41,193 nt of DNA from Silene noctiflora (Eukaryota; Streptophyta; Magnoliopsida; Caryophyllales; Caryophyllaceae): assembly GCA_009801015.1 (NCBI GenBank), contig VHZZ01017637.1, positions 1-41,193 of the forward strand, read 5' to 3'. The notes beneath the pieces are model-generated. The model saw only the letters and a list, made by a program, of their open reading frames with translations. It searched no databases and was not told where the DNA came from. Shown in pieces: positions 12,373 to 24,307 of this stretch (positions are counted from its first letter, which is position 1; the number at the start of each line of letters is the position of its first letter). The translations under genes and the position numbers were made by a program.

Positions 12373-15300
12373 TCAATCTGAAAGTACTTCATCCAATTCT
12401 GGATGTTCGGGAGTCACTATACTGCCAGGACCCTTAATGGTAGATCGAAGCAATTCTTTCTCGGGGAAAGCATTTTCGGTGTCATCATCAGGATCGACCA
12501 TATCTTGTTCATCTTCCAAAGTGGGATAGTCATTCCCGTCAAATGTGTTGTAGGTTTTGCTTAAATCTCTTCCTTTTTGACATATGCAGGGCATTGGGTT
12601 TTCATGGAATTCACCTCTTCCTGGCTTCACTTCATTTGGTTCCCCCATGAACCCAACCTGATGAGTTCTGACTCCCGAGGCAAATTCTTCCCAAGTCATG
12701 TCGGATCGGTTCATGAATAGGTTGGAAAGTCTTTTAGCATTAGGACGAATTGTCGGTTTGTGCCCATAGTATCGCCTGCAAGTCAAGGAAGCACAAATGA
12801 GGCGCACATCTAGGGCCAAATTAAACTCAATACGGGAACTTTTGAATAAGATGAGATAAAGCAAACTGGCTCAAAAAACTCTCTATGCCTATTGTACCGT
12901 GATCTAGCAGTGTGTCAACTTCTCAATGCATTTTCAGCACTATTTTCATTATGGGTCAGCCGAAAACAGTCTCTTGGTGTTTAATCCAGCGTTTCCAACC
13001 CCCATCAAGACGGGAGCCATTGAGTCAGGGGCTAATGTTTTCTATTGGACTTTAAACAGGTAAGGTGAGATAAGATAAAGAGGATACCTTCTTCCCGCCA
13101 AAATTCTGGCCATGTTGCCGTTGTTATTGGTCACAAAAACATCACTTTCATCACAAACAATGAAATCCAAGGCGGCCATTCTGGCAGAATATGATGCAAA
13201 AGGAGCCAGCTCCTCCTTGCTAGCAATGGAGTCTTTTGAATGGAAATTAGGGAACAGTTTTCTAAGAGGTGCCAATGTCTCTTCTCCGCCATAAACTTCT
13301 CCAGATGCCACATAGATATGGACATCGCTGCCATAACCAAGTGCTCTTAGCATCAAACCAACTTCCTCTGGAGTGAGCGGGCATCTACCCTGCCGCCTTT
13401 GCTTTTCAGGGTTGGTTTTCTGTTCACAATTTCAAAATATTTTTTATTGAGGAATGTCTTGTTTTTCTCTTTAACGTTTAATCTGTGATAAATTCTTGTG
13501 AGACTTACATGTAAAGTTTTCCAACGTCTCCGTAAAGTACCGAGTTCTTTTCTTTCTTTCTCTCCTCCTCCATAGTCACATCCAGCGAACGCAAGCATAT
13601 CAGGTTCAAACCTGTGACATAGAAATTCACTACTATTAACATAAATTCAAAAATTATGTTTCAGATGAAGATTTTTTTGTTTTAATCATGTGAACCGCTA
13701 GTTTCACTATAGTCCACGAGTAGCCAACCAATGAGTTAGAGATCAAGGCTTGGTTGTCTGGTCAATCTCAATATAGTGTCCTTACAAGCATACAAGGTAG
13801 TATGCGTAATTCAGAAGTCGGAACCGAGAGGATGGGGAAAGGTAATCCCAACCTTCATATCTCAGTAGATGAGCATTAATCATTTACACAGAACTGATAG
13901 CAAAAAGTTGACAGCAGCCTTTCGAGAAAGAAAAAAGAAAACATTTTAATTTCTAAATACGGAAGTGTACAGCATTATTGGCTGCCAACAAGTGGGATAA
14001 GAAGCTACATATCTCATATGACAAATTTGAAGCTGTAGTACCTTTCAATGTTTCACATGAGAGTCACTGTCATAATTTCATTTAACTAAAAAACAGTAAC
14101 AGGTGCATCAAATAGAATAAAGATTGCCTTAAGTTCATACCGCAAATGCAGGGCAATAAAATGTTTGCTTCTCATCCTCATTCTTTCACTCAACTTTCTG
14201 CCCATCTCAAGTATTGGAGCAGTGAACCTTAATGCATGATAATTAACCCTACATCTTAGCTTTTGTAAATCAGTGTCCAAGTTGTTAGAGAGCCTGTAAT
14301 CATATTTGGTCAGCTGAACAGCCTGCACCAAGAGATAATTAGATTAATGGCAGGTTTTCCAAAAGTTAACATTGGATGTGTCATGTGGACCATAATGTTA
14401 TGCAGAAGATAGGTGTACAAGAACGGGTTATCCATAAATGTATAGTATCTGTAATGTGTTTTTACTTCAATCAATTAAATTCTGAAAAGCGACTCTACAA
14501 TGAGGGAGTGAGTCTTGTGTGAGATGGTCTCATCACGTCAAATACTTGTGTGTTTCTGAATTAATTATATGGTAGATGGGTTATTCTCGCACAGTAATCC
14601 GCCTCATATAAGTTTTCGTATTATAATGAGGTTGACACTTCAGTACAAGGCAAAGTGCAACTCTCAGATGATCCGTTTACTTACATGCTTCTTCTTAAGA
14701 AGAGGTAATATACGACTTAAATAGTACTTGGGACTGCACTTCCTTGGAACGCGCGTGTGAACAGGAGTAATTAGTTTTCCACCCACCAGAGGAAGCTCTT
14801 TTAAAATCTTGATGTCTTTTGATAGGAATGATATAAACCAATCAACATCAAAAATGTCGTCAAAGTCGCTGCATTAGACACACCATCAAATGATATTATC
14901 CACCTTACCTTTGATGAAAGGACTAACAACATTAAATGATACTCAGTATTATTTTTTCCACAAACCTGGCATCCTTCCAATAAGATTTTTGGTCCAACAT
15001 AGGAACAATAAGAGTTGCATTCAGAATGTAAGCTGCAACAACAGCATCTGTAATCTGTTTCACAGTTGAGTATGAAACACTCAGGTCCAATAACAGTAAA
15101 CAAAATTGCAGTTTAAGGTAAAGCATAATTAAAGCATGAATAATGAAAAAATCCATAATCACTTCCAAGTAAATGATTCCAATGCTCTAATTCTTTCCTT
15201 AAAGTAGGGGCAAACTAAGGAATTCTTTTTACTGAAGCTACATAGTCTTTAACCTATCGTATGATGGAGAAACTGAATTCGTAATAAATTTATGACAGGT

Positions 15301-17226
15301 CATCCGCAACATAATTACAGCTTCGTTTCCCAACTAATTCGAGGGTAAAGCATGCTAAAATTAGTTCCTAGCTTTGATGTCACAACTCACAATTATTAAG
15401 GTGAATTGGCAATAACATAAATATAGCATACCGTGCTCATGTGATACTAAAAGTTCCATAGCAATGAGAATAGATGTATTCATAAACAAAATGGTCCCCG
15501 TACTCCTAACAATTATTCTATCAAGCATAATCTCCAATGGCCTGTATCCAACAAACTATGAGCGGGGCAAGAACTACAACAAAATATTACTCTAAAATGA
15601 CAACAAACATCGGAAGTAAGACAAAACCGTGCACCTAATTTCAGTTATAATAGTGGGTTGCTGTAAGCATGAGTATCCTTCTAAGAGAAAGAGCTGGAAC
15701 AACCATCTAGCAAAGGGAAATTGGAGCTCCTCACACAGTCGCACGCTTTCGTCTCATATTAACCACTTAACTAAATTAGGAAGCATTGCATACACTTTCA
15801 AGACAATGACGAACTAAAGGTAATCGAGTGCAGGAAAAAGAAAACAAATTCACGCATAGCTCCACATTAACCAAATTTTAGGGGGCTAATTAAAGACGGA
15901 ACGACCACTGCCATATAACAACATTTTGCATTGGTTAGAAGTCTTAATCAACGATAAACTAGTTACTAAAGACGGAAATATAAATTTAAAACTTAAAATC
16001 AATTGATAAATCACTCACCCCGGTTCTTTGTTGGTTCAGTCCTCCACTTGTTGAAATAAGTAAATATCTCTCAGGGTGAGTTTTAACTTCGGCCGCTAAA
16101 AAACAAATAAATAGATTTCGGAATTAATGGAAAAATCAATCGACAAAACAAATTTATTTAATTTAAAGTTTGATAATCTAATATGAGTATACAAAATTAA
16201 ATTACAGCTCATTTTGATGATTTAAAAAGGTAATTATCTAATAATCTAGCTAATTATTAACTAAATTGATTACTAAATCGGAATTTCTTCCCTTTTCTAT
16301 CCGTTTCAAACTTTCTAATTCAAAATTATACAGAAAGATTGAGAGAATTACAGATAAAACGTTTCGACGCATTGCTGCAACCGTTGTAAATTTCCGACGA
16401 ACTCGTTTTCCAAAGATCACGACTCAAACTCACACTTCTACTCTGTTATTCCAAACAACAACAAAAGCATTCAAAATTTAAAACAACAAAATGAGCAAAA
16501 CTACAGTAACTTTCTCAATTTCATTTGATTGTATACGTTTCCGTAATAGGTAAACGTATACAATCAAATGGAACGAATGAAGTACTAGCCATAAACTTAA
16601 ATTAAATAAATTAAAAATTCTATATAAACTTGAAAAACAAGAAATACTTGTTCCGGAATATTTGAACGTATACAATTTAATGGAACAGAGAAAAGACTCG
16701 TAACAAACTTAAATTGATAAAGTACCTTAACATCGTCATCAAGCATTCCGTCAACCTGAAAGAAACAGTCAAACCAATCAAAAATCATGCAATTTTTTTT
16801 TTTTTTAAAAAAAAAACGCATATCATTGTTCATCAAACTTCCAACGACCGGAGAAAAAATCTAACAACGTACCGCAAAAGCACGACGGCTGTGGCGGTGA
16901 CTGTGACGATGAAGATGACGATCAAAAACCGGAGGAGAAAGAAACGAAAAGAAAAAAACAACAAACAAAGAAACGAACAACACCGGCAAAAACCACCGCC
17001 GGTAACGAAAAACGACGTCGTTACGATAACGACGACTATTACGCCGCATTAAAAGCATTCCTCCTCCTGCTGCTCCTCCTCCTGCTGCTCCCCCTCCTCC
17101 GCCATTCTTCTTCGGCGGCGACTTCATTGCTGACGTGGCAGCGACCGCGTACTTCGGCGACGCTGACGTGGAGGATAGACAGTGTAACGGAGTTTGAGTT
17201 TGAGTTTTGCTTCTTATTTTTTTCAC
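12373..17226 (-). CDS. O-fucosyltransferase family protein (GT106)
   Basis: Ten exons on the minus strand: 16873-17226, 16726-16755, 16352-16442, 16019-16095, 14966-15054, 14685-14868, 14141-14322, 13509-13611, 13088-13419, 12373-12775. They total 1845 bp, or 614 aa, with all phases compatible. It looks like a type II Golgi membrane protein: a basic, Gly-rich N-terminus, one membrane segment at about residues 78-98, then the lumenal domain. Family landmarks are ISTSGGLNQQRTG, SYWKDASDFDDIFDVDWF, KLRCRVNYHALRF, HLRFEPDM (residues 334-341), GRCPLTPEEVGLMLRALG, YVASGEVYGGEE, FVTNNNGNMA and GHKPTIRPN. Plant GT106 proteins act on cell-wall polysaccharides or glycoproteins; the substrate cannot be read from sequence. 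The C-terminal ~80 residues are acidic. The first ATG (17226) is used; a Met at residue 34 is a possible alternative start. Exons 2 (30 nt) and 3 (91 nt) are short and easy to miss. The gene lies in tandem with HCF244. Confidence 0.93.
16522..16570. repeat. Perfect 19-bp hairpin inside O-fucosyltransferase intron 2
   Basis: CATTTGATTGTATACGTTT and its exact reverse complement are separated by 11 nt. It looks like the ends of a miniature Stowaway relic ("tccatttgattgtatacgttt" type). A related single end lies at about 16665-16685 in the same intron, and another at about 5616-5636. Exons on either side are intact. Confidence 0.7.
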
Positions 17227-17577
17227 CGTTTACCGTTCCGCCGCCGTCGATGGGGTTTAATTAATTTATTTATCGGGATTCTGTAAAAAATTTGGGCGGT
17301 GTTTGTTTTTTTGTTATGAAAAAGGGTGTCTGACTAAACTGACGTAGGGTGTAATACTATACAGTATTTCTTGGGTGGGCGAAGGAAGGGTTTTATGAGT
17401 TTCCGTGCTAGCGGGGTGTACAATAGTGTGTTGCTGGCTGGATCAATAAGGTTATTTTTGTAATTTTAACTTTGGGATAAAAATGCCAAATTTGGATTCA
17501 AACTTTAAATTTATATTAACGTCTTATTTTTCTGTTTTGTGTAAATCTTATCTCATACTGTCTTATACTCCCTCCTA

Positions 17578-17763
17578 TTTCCTTTGTTGTTCCCTTTTGG
17601 TTTTGACACAATAATTAAGTGAATCAATTTGGGCCACACAATACACATGACCCCACATCAAATTGATTTTGGACCACATAAAGTTGTCCAAAAAGGGAAA
17701 GAGGGAACAACAATGAAATTGGACGAAAATGGAAAGGGGAACAACAAAGGAAATAGGAGGGAG
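17578..17763. mobile_element. Stowaway-type MITE, 186 bp
   Basis: Near-perfect inverted ends: CTCCCTCCTATTTCCTTTGT at the left and ACAAAGGAAATAGGAGGGAG at the right. TA duplications lie at 17576-17577 and 17764-17765. It sits inside a partial copy of the 167-bp tandem repeat that continues to its right, so it inserted after that repeat existed. Confidence 0.88.
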
Positions 17764-17775
17764 TATTAAGATAAT

Positions 17776-18110
17776 CTGTTTGTTTCAGTAAAATCTTATT
17801 GATACCGTTTTATATTTTATGTTAAGATACCGTGAGTATTTTGTGTTAGTTTGTGATAGAGTTGTTCAACGATTCTTTCTTTTATTGAACCGTAAAATTA
17901 ATCGGTATGGTTAAGATTTTTTTGGAAATTAATAAAGTTTAACTGTTTGTTTGAGTAAAATCTTATTTGATACAGTCTTATACCTTATGTTAAGATAATG
18001 TGAATATTTTTTGTTAGGTTGTGGTAGAGTTGTTCAACGATTCTATTTTTTACTGAACCGTAAAATTAACTGATATGGTTAAGATTTTTTTGGAAATTTA
18101 GAAAGGTTTA
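17776..18110. repeat. Tandem duplication, ~167-bp period, two copies plus a third broken one
   Basis: Copy 1 starts CTGTTTGTTTCAGTAAAATC at 17776; copy 2 starts CTGTTTGTTTGAGTAAAATC at 17943. Both contain GAGTTGTTCAACGATTCT, ACTGAACCGTAAAATTAA or a close form, and GGTTAAGATTTTTTTGGAAA. An earlier partial copy at 17530-17577 resumes at 17766 after the Stowaway element. Confidence 0.8.
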
Positions 18111-20194
18111 GAGCTTGTCCGTATCTCAAAATCCCAAGTGAGCTTTGACCTGTATCCGGCACACGAGCATTTAAATATTTGTTCAAATGTTGGTTCGTGT
18201 AGAACGAATTTTTTTATTCGCTTTTATGTTTTGTTTTCCTAAATTAGAATAATTACAAGTTTTATTTGTGAATGCATTTTACACAGTTTTAAAACGATTT
18301 AAGTATTTAAATTTATAAAAAACTTAAATTTATTGTACTTCATTTTATTTACATTGACCCCTATGTTTTCATAATTCGAATTAAACTGTATTTTTTGTCA
18401 TTAATATGCAATGTGAATATGTGATTAATATAAGAATTTTTCTAAGAAGCCCCACAGTACGCACATATTAAAAAAAATCGTTGTTATACTAATTCGTTTT
18501 CCTTTAGTAATTTTTTATTTATTTATTAGGTGTTGTGTATTTCGATACGTTTTTATATCTGGTAGGTGTTGTGTTGGTTGAGGAGTTTATCTACGTATTT
18601 GTGATGTACTAATCTCTGTTGGACTCCATTTTATTTGAATGACTAATTATAAAAAAAATCTTATGTGATAAGCAATCTCTTGTTTATCTTAATCCTACTA
18701 CACATTATCATGATCTGGAAATTGGCCGTTGTGGATAGAAAATTAATTTGTTACTGATCAAGTTTCATTGTTTCTTTCATAATGACAGCTTGTTTTCTAT
18801 CTTTCCTTTCTTTAACTATCTTTGATTATAACGGAAAAATAGATTAGTACGGATATTTAATTATTTTGAATATGATTATTATCCATTTGCATAAGAATTA
18901 GTTTTTTAAGAGAAGGTCTCTTAATAAATTTATCACTAGATTAATTTCTATTTGCAGTAAAAATAATGGTACTAAAAGTACAAAGTCATTTTAAGTGGCG
19001 ATCAACAATCAAATTACAAATAGGACTATACATTCAGATGTATATAAGCATCGTACATTTAATACAAATCTAATTGACTTATATGCAATTTTTTGAGCTT
19101 TTAAGAATTTTGATTTACATTTTAAATTTTTAGGGGTTAAAATTAAAATTTTATTGAGTTTATATGTATTATTTTTGAGTTTCAAAATAATATTTTGAGT
19201 TAAATTTTTTTATAAAAGCGCTCAGATTCTTTTCAATAAAGCTCGTAAAATGTACATATAAGCCTAAATCTTTTGTTATAAAGCTTTAAATCTATACTAC
19301 CAAATGTATACAACTCGTTGTATAATCCACTAATTGCAATCAAATGGTTGCGAAAAAACATAAAAGGATACGGAAAAGGTGGGTTCTCAATAAACTACTG
19401 AGAGATCGTCCCTCTCATGTTTTTGTGCTTACGTAAATATAGAGTATCCTAGATATTTTTTAATCTTGGTAGCATGAGTTGTATGTCGATTTTTACAAGT
19501 ATTACATCATCTAACTTTGTATACGCTGGATTTTCTACCTTAATTTAGAGAAAATACTTTATCTAACTTTTTCTTCTATTTTTTTCCAAATTTAGTAAAT
19601 TGTAAACCATTCCAACTTATCTAAGATAAGACTCAATTTTCGTAAAGATCAAATATAGAGAGTGTTTTGAAAGATTACCTCAAATGCTCAAATATCTTAT
19701 ACCAAAAGCGAAATTATGGATTCAATATTAAAGCGAGACATTTTGAATGTACACTTCAAAACCTCATATTAAAAGTATGTACCGAATATTCATTTTAAAA
19801 CTAAAATACAAAATATACATATGTAATTTATTCATTTAACTATACAAGCACATCACATGAGTACATATATTTAGATAAGGAGTAATGAAATCGGATGAAT
19901 TTTCCTTATTTTGTCTTTAGCGGATGATAAGTAAAACAAAGCACTTATTTTGGATATAAAAAAAAATGAAAAAACTGAATTTAAGAACATTTTCCGTAAG
20001 TAACTAAGAAAAATCAACATACAAGTATTACAAATAAAAGAAAAATCTATTTCAATTAATGGATATATAAGTGTGACAGTTTCTAAAACTTCCTTATAAA
20101 CCTTTACTAAAAAAAAAAAGAAACCTTTTTATGGCTATTGCAAAAACGAAGCCGGTTGAAGCAACGGTTAATATAGGTTATGAAATGTGAGATA
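18111..20194. other. AT-rich intergenic DNA, nothing recognised
   Basis: About 2.1 kb with high AT, no convincing open frame, and no terminal repeats that I could pair by eye. Confidence 0.5.
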
Positions 20195-20570
20195 TCTAAA
20201 TAGTATAAAAGTTGAGTCATTTAGATTGTTTTGATTGGTTGCTTCTTTTAGGATTAATTTTTTTTTTGTATGGGACCCCCATGTTCTTTAACTTATTTAA
20301 TTACTTTCTTATTATTTCATTGTTACCTTCATTTAAATTACCAAGTTCATATCTAATACAACACCTAATATATTTATATCAAAAATTTCCAAAATTTTAT
20401 AATGTTATTAGGTTCTCAATATAAATTGTATCTTTATAGTAATTAATAATTGATTTTTTTAGACTATATTTTGTGCATTTAAGTTTAGATATTTATCTAT
20501 TTTGTCAATTTTAATAATAACAATTGTTAAATAAGCAAATCCGTGCAAGTTTACACGGGTTTAAAACTAG
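20195..20570 (+). mobile_element. Non-autonomous Helitron, 376 bp, same family as 560-1259
   Basis: Starts TCTAAATAGTATAAAAG after a host A (20194). Ends with hairpin CCGTGC...ACACGGG, then TTTAAAACTAG, before a host T (20571). Start, subterminal GAGTCATTTA and GATTGGTT, terminal hairpin and CTAG end all match the 700-bp element on the opposite strand at 560-1259. The 70-aa open frame inside it (20212-20424) is not a gene. Confidence 0.75.
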
Positions 20571-21683
20571 TTATTCGGTGGTACTTACTACATGTAAAGT
20601 TTTGCAACGATTTGCCGGCAAATCAGCAGAATCTTTGTAGGTTTGTAACTGTCTCTTCCTCTAACTCACGTGCCTTAGACGTGCCCTCCTGCCGTCACAC
20701 ACCTTTCCCACTATTTCTTGCTCCTTCCTCCACTTCATGTAATTATCATGTGCAACTCCTACACTCTTTTGTCCTTTCTTCGCTAGTCGGCTAGTCGCTA
20801 TGGTCAATTCAATTTACCTCTATTCGAATTAACTCTTACTTCAACTATATTTAGTTTAGCTCTTTTCAGCACGGCCTAATTTGTGAATCATCGTGACACT
20901 ATACACAAAATTGCGTAATTGAATGATTGTAATATTACGTACTATTCATAAAAGCGAATTTTAATTTATTTTTACTTTTATAAATCCAAATTATGACTCA
21001 ATTTTCTTTTAAAGAAACCCAATACTTTGCAATATTTATGTAAGGTTTCAAGGCAAAGTTTTTTTTGTTTCTTTTCAGAAAATTTAAGTATATTAATTCT
21101 TCCCTCGCATGTATGCTTTCACCCAACTGTTACTCAAAATGTCACACGGTTATTAATATTAGGGTGATATTATTACTTCCCTTTTCTAATTCGCATTAAA
21201 AAAAAAAAAACCCGAATTTGTTATACTGGAATAATCAAGATCCACATTTTGCCCTCATCTATGCCTTGAAACCTCACATCGTCATGATATGTTTGGTGTT
21301 ACAAAAGAGAGAAAACAATCAAACCACAAAGAAAGCACACAAAGGAATGAAGCACACTTTGAAAAGGGGTACTCCAACATTTAGGACACGAATGAAAATG
21401 CATGATTGACGGCATCATACTTAATGCATGTGTGCTTGGCCGAGGAATGCCAAATGTTGTATCACTGCCTTTTTAACTATAAAGTGACGCAACTAACTAT
21501 TACTCATGTTTCAAAAATTTAAGACTAGTCATATGTCGCAAAATATACTAATTATAAAATGATGAACAATCTTCTACCTCACATCCTATTAAAGTTTGCT
21601 TCAATTGCTTGTGCTTGACTGAAAGTATTGTCCAATTTAATTCTGCTGGGTCTTGTCCCAGGTTCTTCTTGCCGTAATAAGTA
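20571..21683. other. Intergenic, no gene seen
   Basis: Holds a Tourist fragment (20806-20870). The open frames at 20543 and 21218 lack family features. Confidence 0.4.
20806..20870. mobile_element. Tourist-type MITE fragment
   Basis: TTAGTTTAGCTCTTTTCAGCACGGCC followed by TAA resembles one end of the TTCAGTTCAG family. The other end is not recognisable. Confidence 0.35.
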
Positions 21684-21815
21684 CTCTCTTCGTCCCGGTT
21701 AATTATTATTTTTTAGTTTTGACACAAAAATAAAAAAAAGAGAAGAAGGTCAATTATTAAATGACAAGTGAACCAAATTGAGTATGAAGGATCAAACTGG
21801 CCAGAATAGAGGGAG
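21684..21815. mobile_element. Degraded Stowaway-type MITE, ~132 bp
   Basis: Left end CTCTCTTCGTCCCGG and right end CCAGAATAGAGGGAG are partly complementary. The left flank is TA and the right flank TG, so one duplication has decayed or the edge is off by a base. The interior (TTAATTATTATTTTTTAGTT, AGTGAACCAAATTG) is typical of these elements. Confidence 0.55.
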
Positions 21816-21919
21816 TGATAACTACCGAGTGATAGTTTGCTCACACATAAATAAAGAAAAGAAATAGTTTATTTAATAAGTAGGCAATAATTTGTCTTAA
21901 GGTGTAATAAATACATGAG

Positions 21920-22040
21920 AAATACTTGCGTCCTCCCTAGAGTCCCTACCTCCAAAGGAGGATTTTACAATATTTAATTTTCATTTTGGTCATCCTCCTT
22001 TGAGTGTCAGGAGGGCGACTCCGGGAGAACGCAAGTATTT
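21920..22040. mobile_element. Short palindromic element with AATACTTGCGT ends
   Basis: Left arm AAATACTTGCGTCCTCCC...CTCCAAAGGAGGAT and right arm ATCCTCCTTTGAG...GGGAGAACGCAAGTATTT are inverted copies of about 45-50 bp around a ~25-bp AT-rich centre. A MITE-like foldback with no coding capacity. Superfamily is not assigned; no clear target duplication was seen. Confidence 0.6.
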
Positions 22041-23046
22041 TTCTAAACACATTATAAATTGATTTTTGGTATTATAATTTATAATATTCTTTTTATTTTA
22101 TTTTACTATACGCTCCTCAACTTGACGCTTAAATACTTAATAAGCTACTTTGAGTTCCTCACATTTTTTTAACCAGAAGACACGCTTTCGCTTAACAACA
22201 TTCATTCATACATAAACAAAAATTGAGACAAATCAACTTAATCAAATCGGGTAGGGACTAGGGCCATGGAGAAATTGTCGCCCATATTTATTTTATATAA
22301 ATATATTCATGTAAAAAGTCGTCAATGTTGTACATAATAATTTTTTTTTTTTAAGTGGGACGTAATAATGTTGGGATTAGGTCAAAATAGGGAAAAGCAA
22401 AAGGAATGGAGCCTTCAAATTGTTGATTAAACTATGCCAAAATTAGTATGATTTTCCATGATAAAATAGACCGCTAATCTTATCATGGTCTCTCTTGTAA
22501 TGGGTCATAAATTATGACGGGGACAATTTAATCATTTTATGATAAAAAGTAACTATTCATAATTTTTATTTGTCGAATAATAATTCTATTTTATCATGAA
22601 AATGGTTATATTTCTCCGCTATAGACTTCTGACACGTCACAATTCAAGAATCTGGGTAAGCACATGATACATGTTAGAAGTATTTCTTTTATATTGTTTT
22701 TGTTATCTTTACACTGTGGGATAACAAAATAGCAAGTTGGGGTGAGTAGGCTGNTGTAGTGGAGGCAGCATTCAAGTTCAGAGCCTTGAGGGTCCAATTT
22801 GGCTCGCTTTCCACAAGTCCAGGCCTCCAGGGGACTACAAATTCACATTCTTCTGCTTGTTTCCACCAGATACTCATTCTCTACTCTTTTTCACTATGGA
22901 TCCTACATTTTTTTTATTGCTCAAGTTATAGGAGTACATTTTTGGCATGTGTGTTTGTACATTTTATGTTTGTCCGATTTTTTCATTTCATGTGCCGACG
23001 AGAAGCGAGAAGAGAGGAGATAAAATAGCGGAATTTAGCGGTGTAG
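22041..23046. other. Intergenic; one less AT-rich patch, unrecognised
   Basis: Mostly AT-rich. At 22735-22870 composition is clearly more balanced, with overlapping short open frames on both strands and one N at 22753. I recognise no protein family there; it could be a fragment of a gene or retroelement. Confidence 0.35.
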
Positions 23047-23280
23047 GGTTTTTTGTTCTTTTCGACTTAATTTTAGCTCATTTCAATGTAGCTCAGCTCT
23101 ATTTAGTTTAGTTCGGTTTAGGTTTCGTCAGTTCTGTTCAGTTCATCTCTTCACAAACTTCACAAAATTCACTGTTACTGCAGCTCTGTTCACTTCAGCT
23201 CGGCTATATGCAGTTTAGCTCAATTCAGGTTACTTCCATTTAATTCAATTCAACTCGTTTCAGCCAAAAAGAACAGGGCC
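23047..23280. mobile_element. Tourist-type MITE, ~234 bp
   Basis: Left end GTTTTTTGTTCTTTTCGACTT and right end AGCCAAAAAGAACAGGGCC with a GTTCAGTTCA/TAGCTCAGCTC body. The flanking duplication has decayed (TAG versus TGA), so the left edge is approximate. Confidence 0.65.
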
Positions 23281-23466
23281 TGAAAGTCACATTATACTTT
23301 AATAATTTTGAATTAACCTATATTTTTTTACGAATAATATTAAAAATTTAAAGAGTGTGAGTGAGTGGTGCATCCGCCATTACAATATTGAATTTCAGCA
23401 AATCAGAACATGCAGAAATGAAAAATAAAGCAATTTTGAAAAAAAGTTCAAAAGTAAAAATGAAAC

Positions 23467-24299
23467 TAGAGGTGATCATATGACTCAAGTTCAATGACCC
23501 GCACTGGTCTAGCCTGCTTTTTACAGGGCTTGGGCCATTTACTTTTGCCCAAAACAGGGCCATGAGCCGGCCAAAATGTTCCAATGTAATTCTGGCCCGG
23601 CCCGCCCATATTTATTAAGGAGGATCATTTTTAAGATTTTATACACTCCCTCTAATTCTATATTTTCTTCCCTATTTCTTTATTCGATTATTCGGGTTTT
23701 CTTCCTTATTTCATTTTTTTGGATGATTTGTGTGGCTCAAATTTAATGGCATGTGAGGTAGTGTATTTTGTGTGGTCCAAATTCACTTTTTTATTTCTCG
23801 TGCAAAAAGGAAAGGGAAGAAAATATAGAATAAGAGGGAATATGAAAGTAGCAATAAATTTAAAAAAAACTCGTAAAAACTTCTGTATATTCATTAACGT
23901 TGAAGAGCGAAATCTTCTTATTATTGATATATTTTTAAGTAAATGCTTAAACATTTTAAAATTGTTATATTTGTCTTTTTCTATCTTTTATCGAGTAATT
24001 CATATGTGATTTATCATATTTTTTATCAATTGTATTAATTAATTTTTTAATTTAAGCATGTATTTAAGGCACTAATGTACAATATGGGGCTATTTGTCTC
24101 ACCTGACGAGTCATAAATCTTAAGGCCCGAAAAACCCATTTGAGCCCAAAAGTCATATCTTGCTCATTTGGACTGAGTTTGGGCTCACAAAATAGGCCCA
24201 TAGATTTGGCTTGACCCAACCCATCCCTAAAAACGGGCTATTTTTTTTTATCTTAGCCCGACCCAAGTCCGCATGGGGCGCGACCCATGATCACCTCTA
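23467..24299. mobile_element. hAT-like non-autonomous element, 833 bp, carrying a nested Stowaway
   Basis: Inverted ends TAGAGGTGATCAT (left) and ATGATCACCTCTA (right). Flanking 8-mers are AATGAAAC (23459-23466) and AATAAAAC (24300-24307), matching at 7 of 8 positions, which fits the 8-bp hAT duplication. The arms are rich in GGCCC/GGGCC ("gggcttgggcc"-like) motifs, as in many plant hAT derivatives. It has no transposase frame. A Stowaway at 23644-23840 sits inside. Confidence 0.75.
23644..23840. mobile_element. Stowaway-type MITE, 197 bp, nested in the hAT-like element
   Basis: Left end ACTCCCTCTAATTCTATATT and right end GAAAATATAGAATAAGAGGG are inverted copies, with TA on both sides (23642-23643, 23841-23842). 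It must be younger than the hAT-like element around it. Confidence 0.8.
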
Positions 24300-24307
24300 A
24301 ATAAAAC

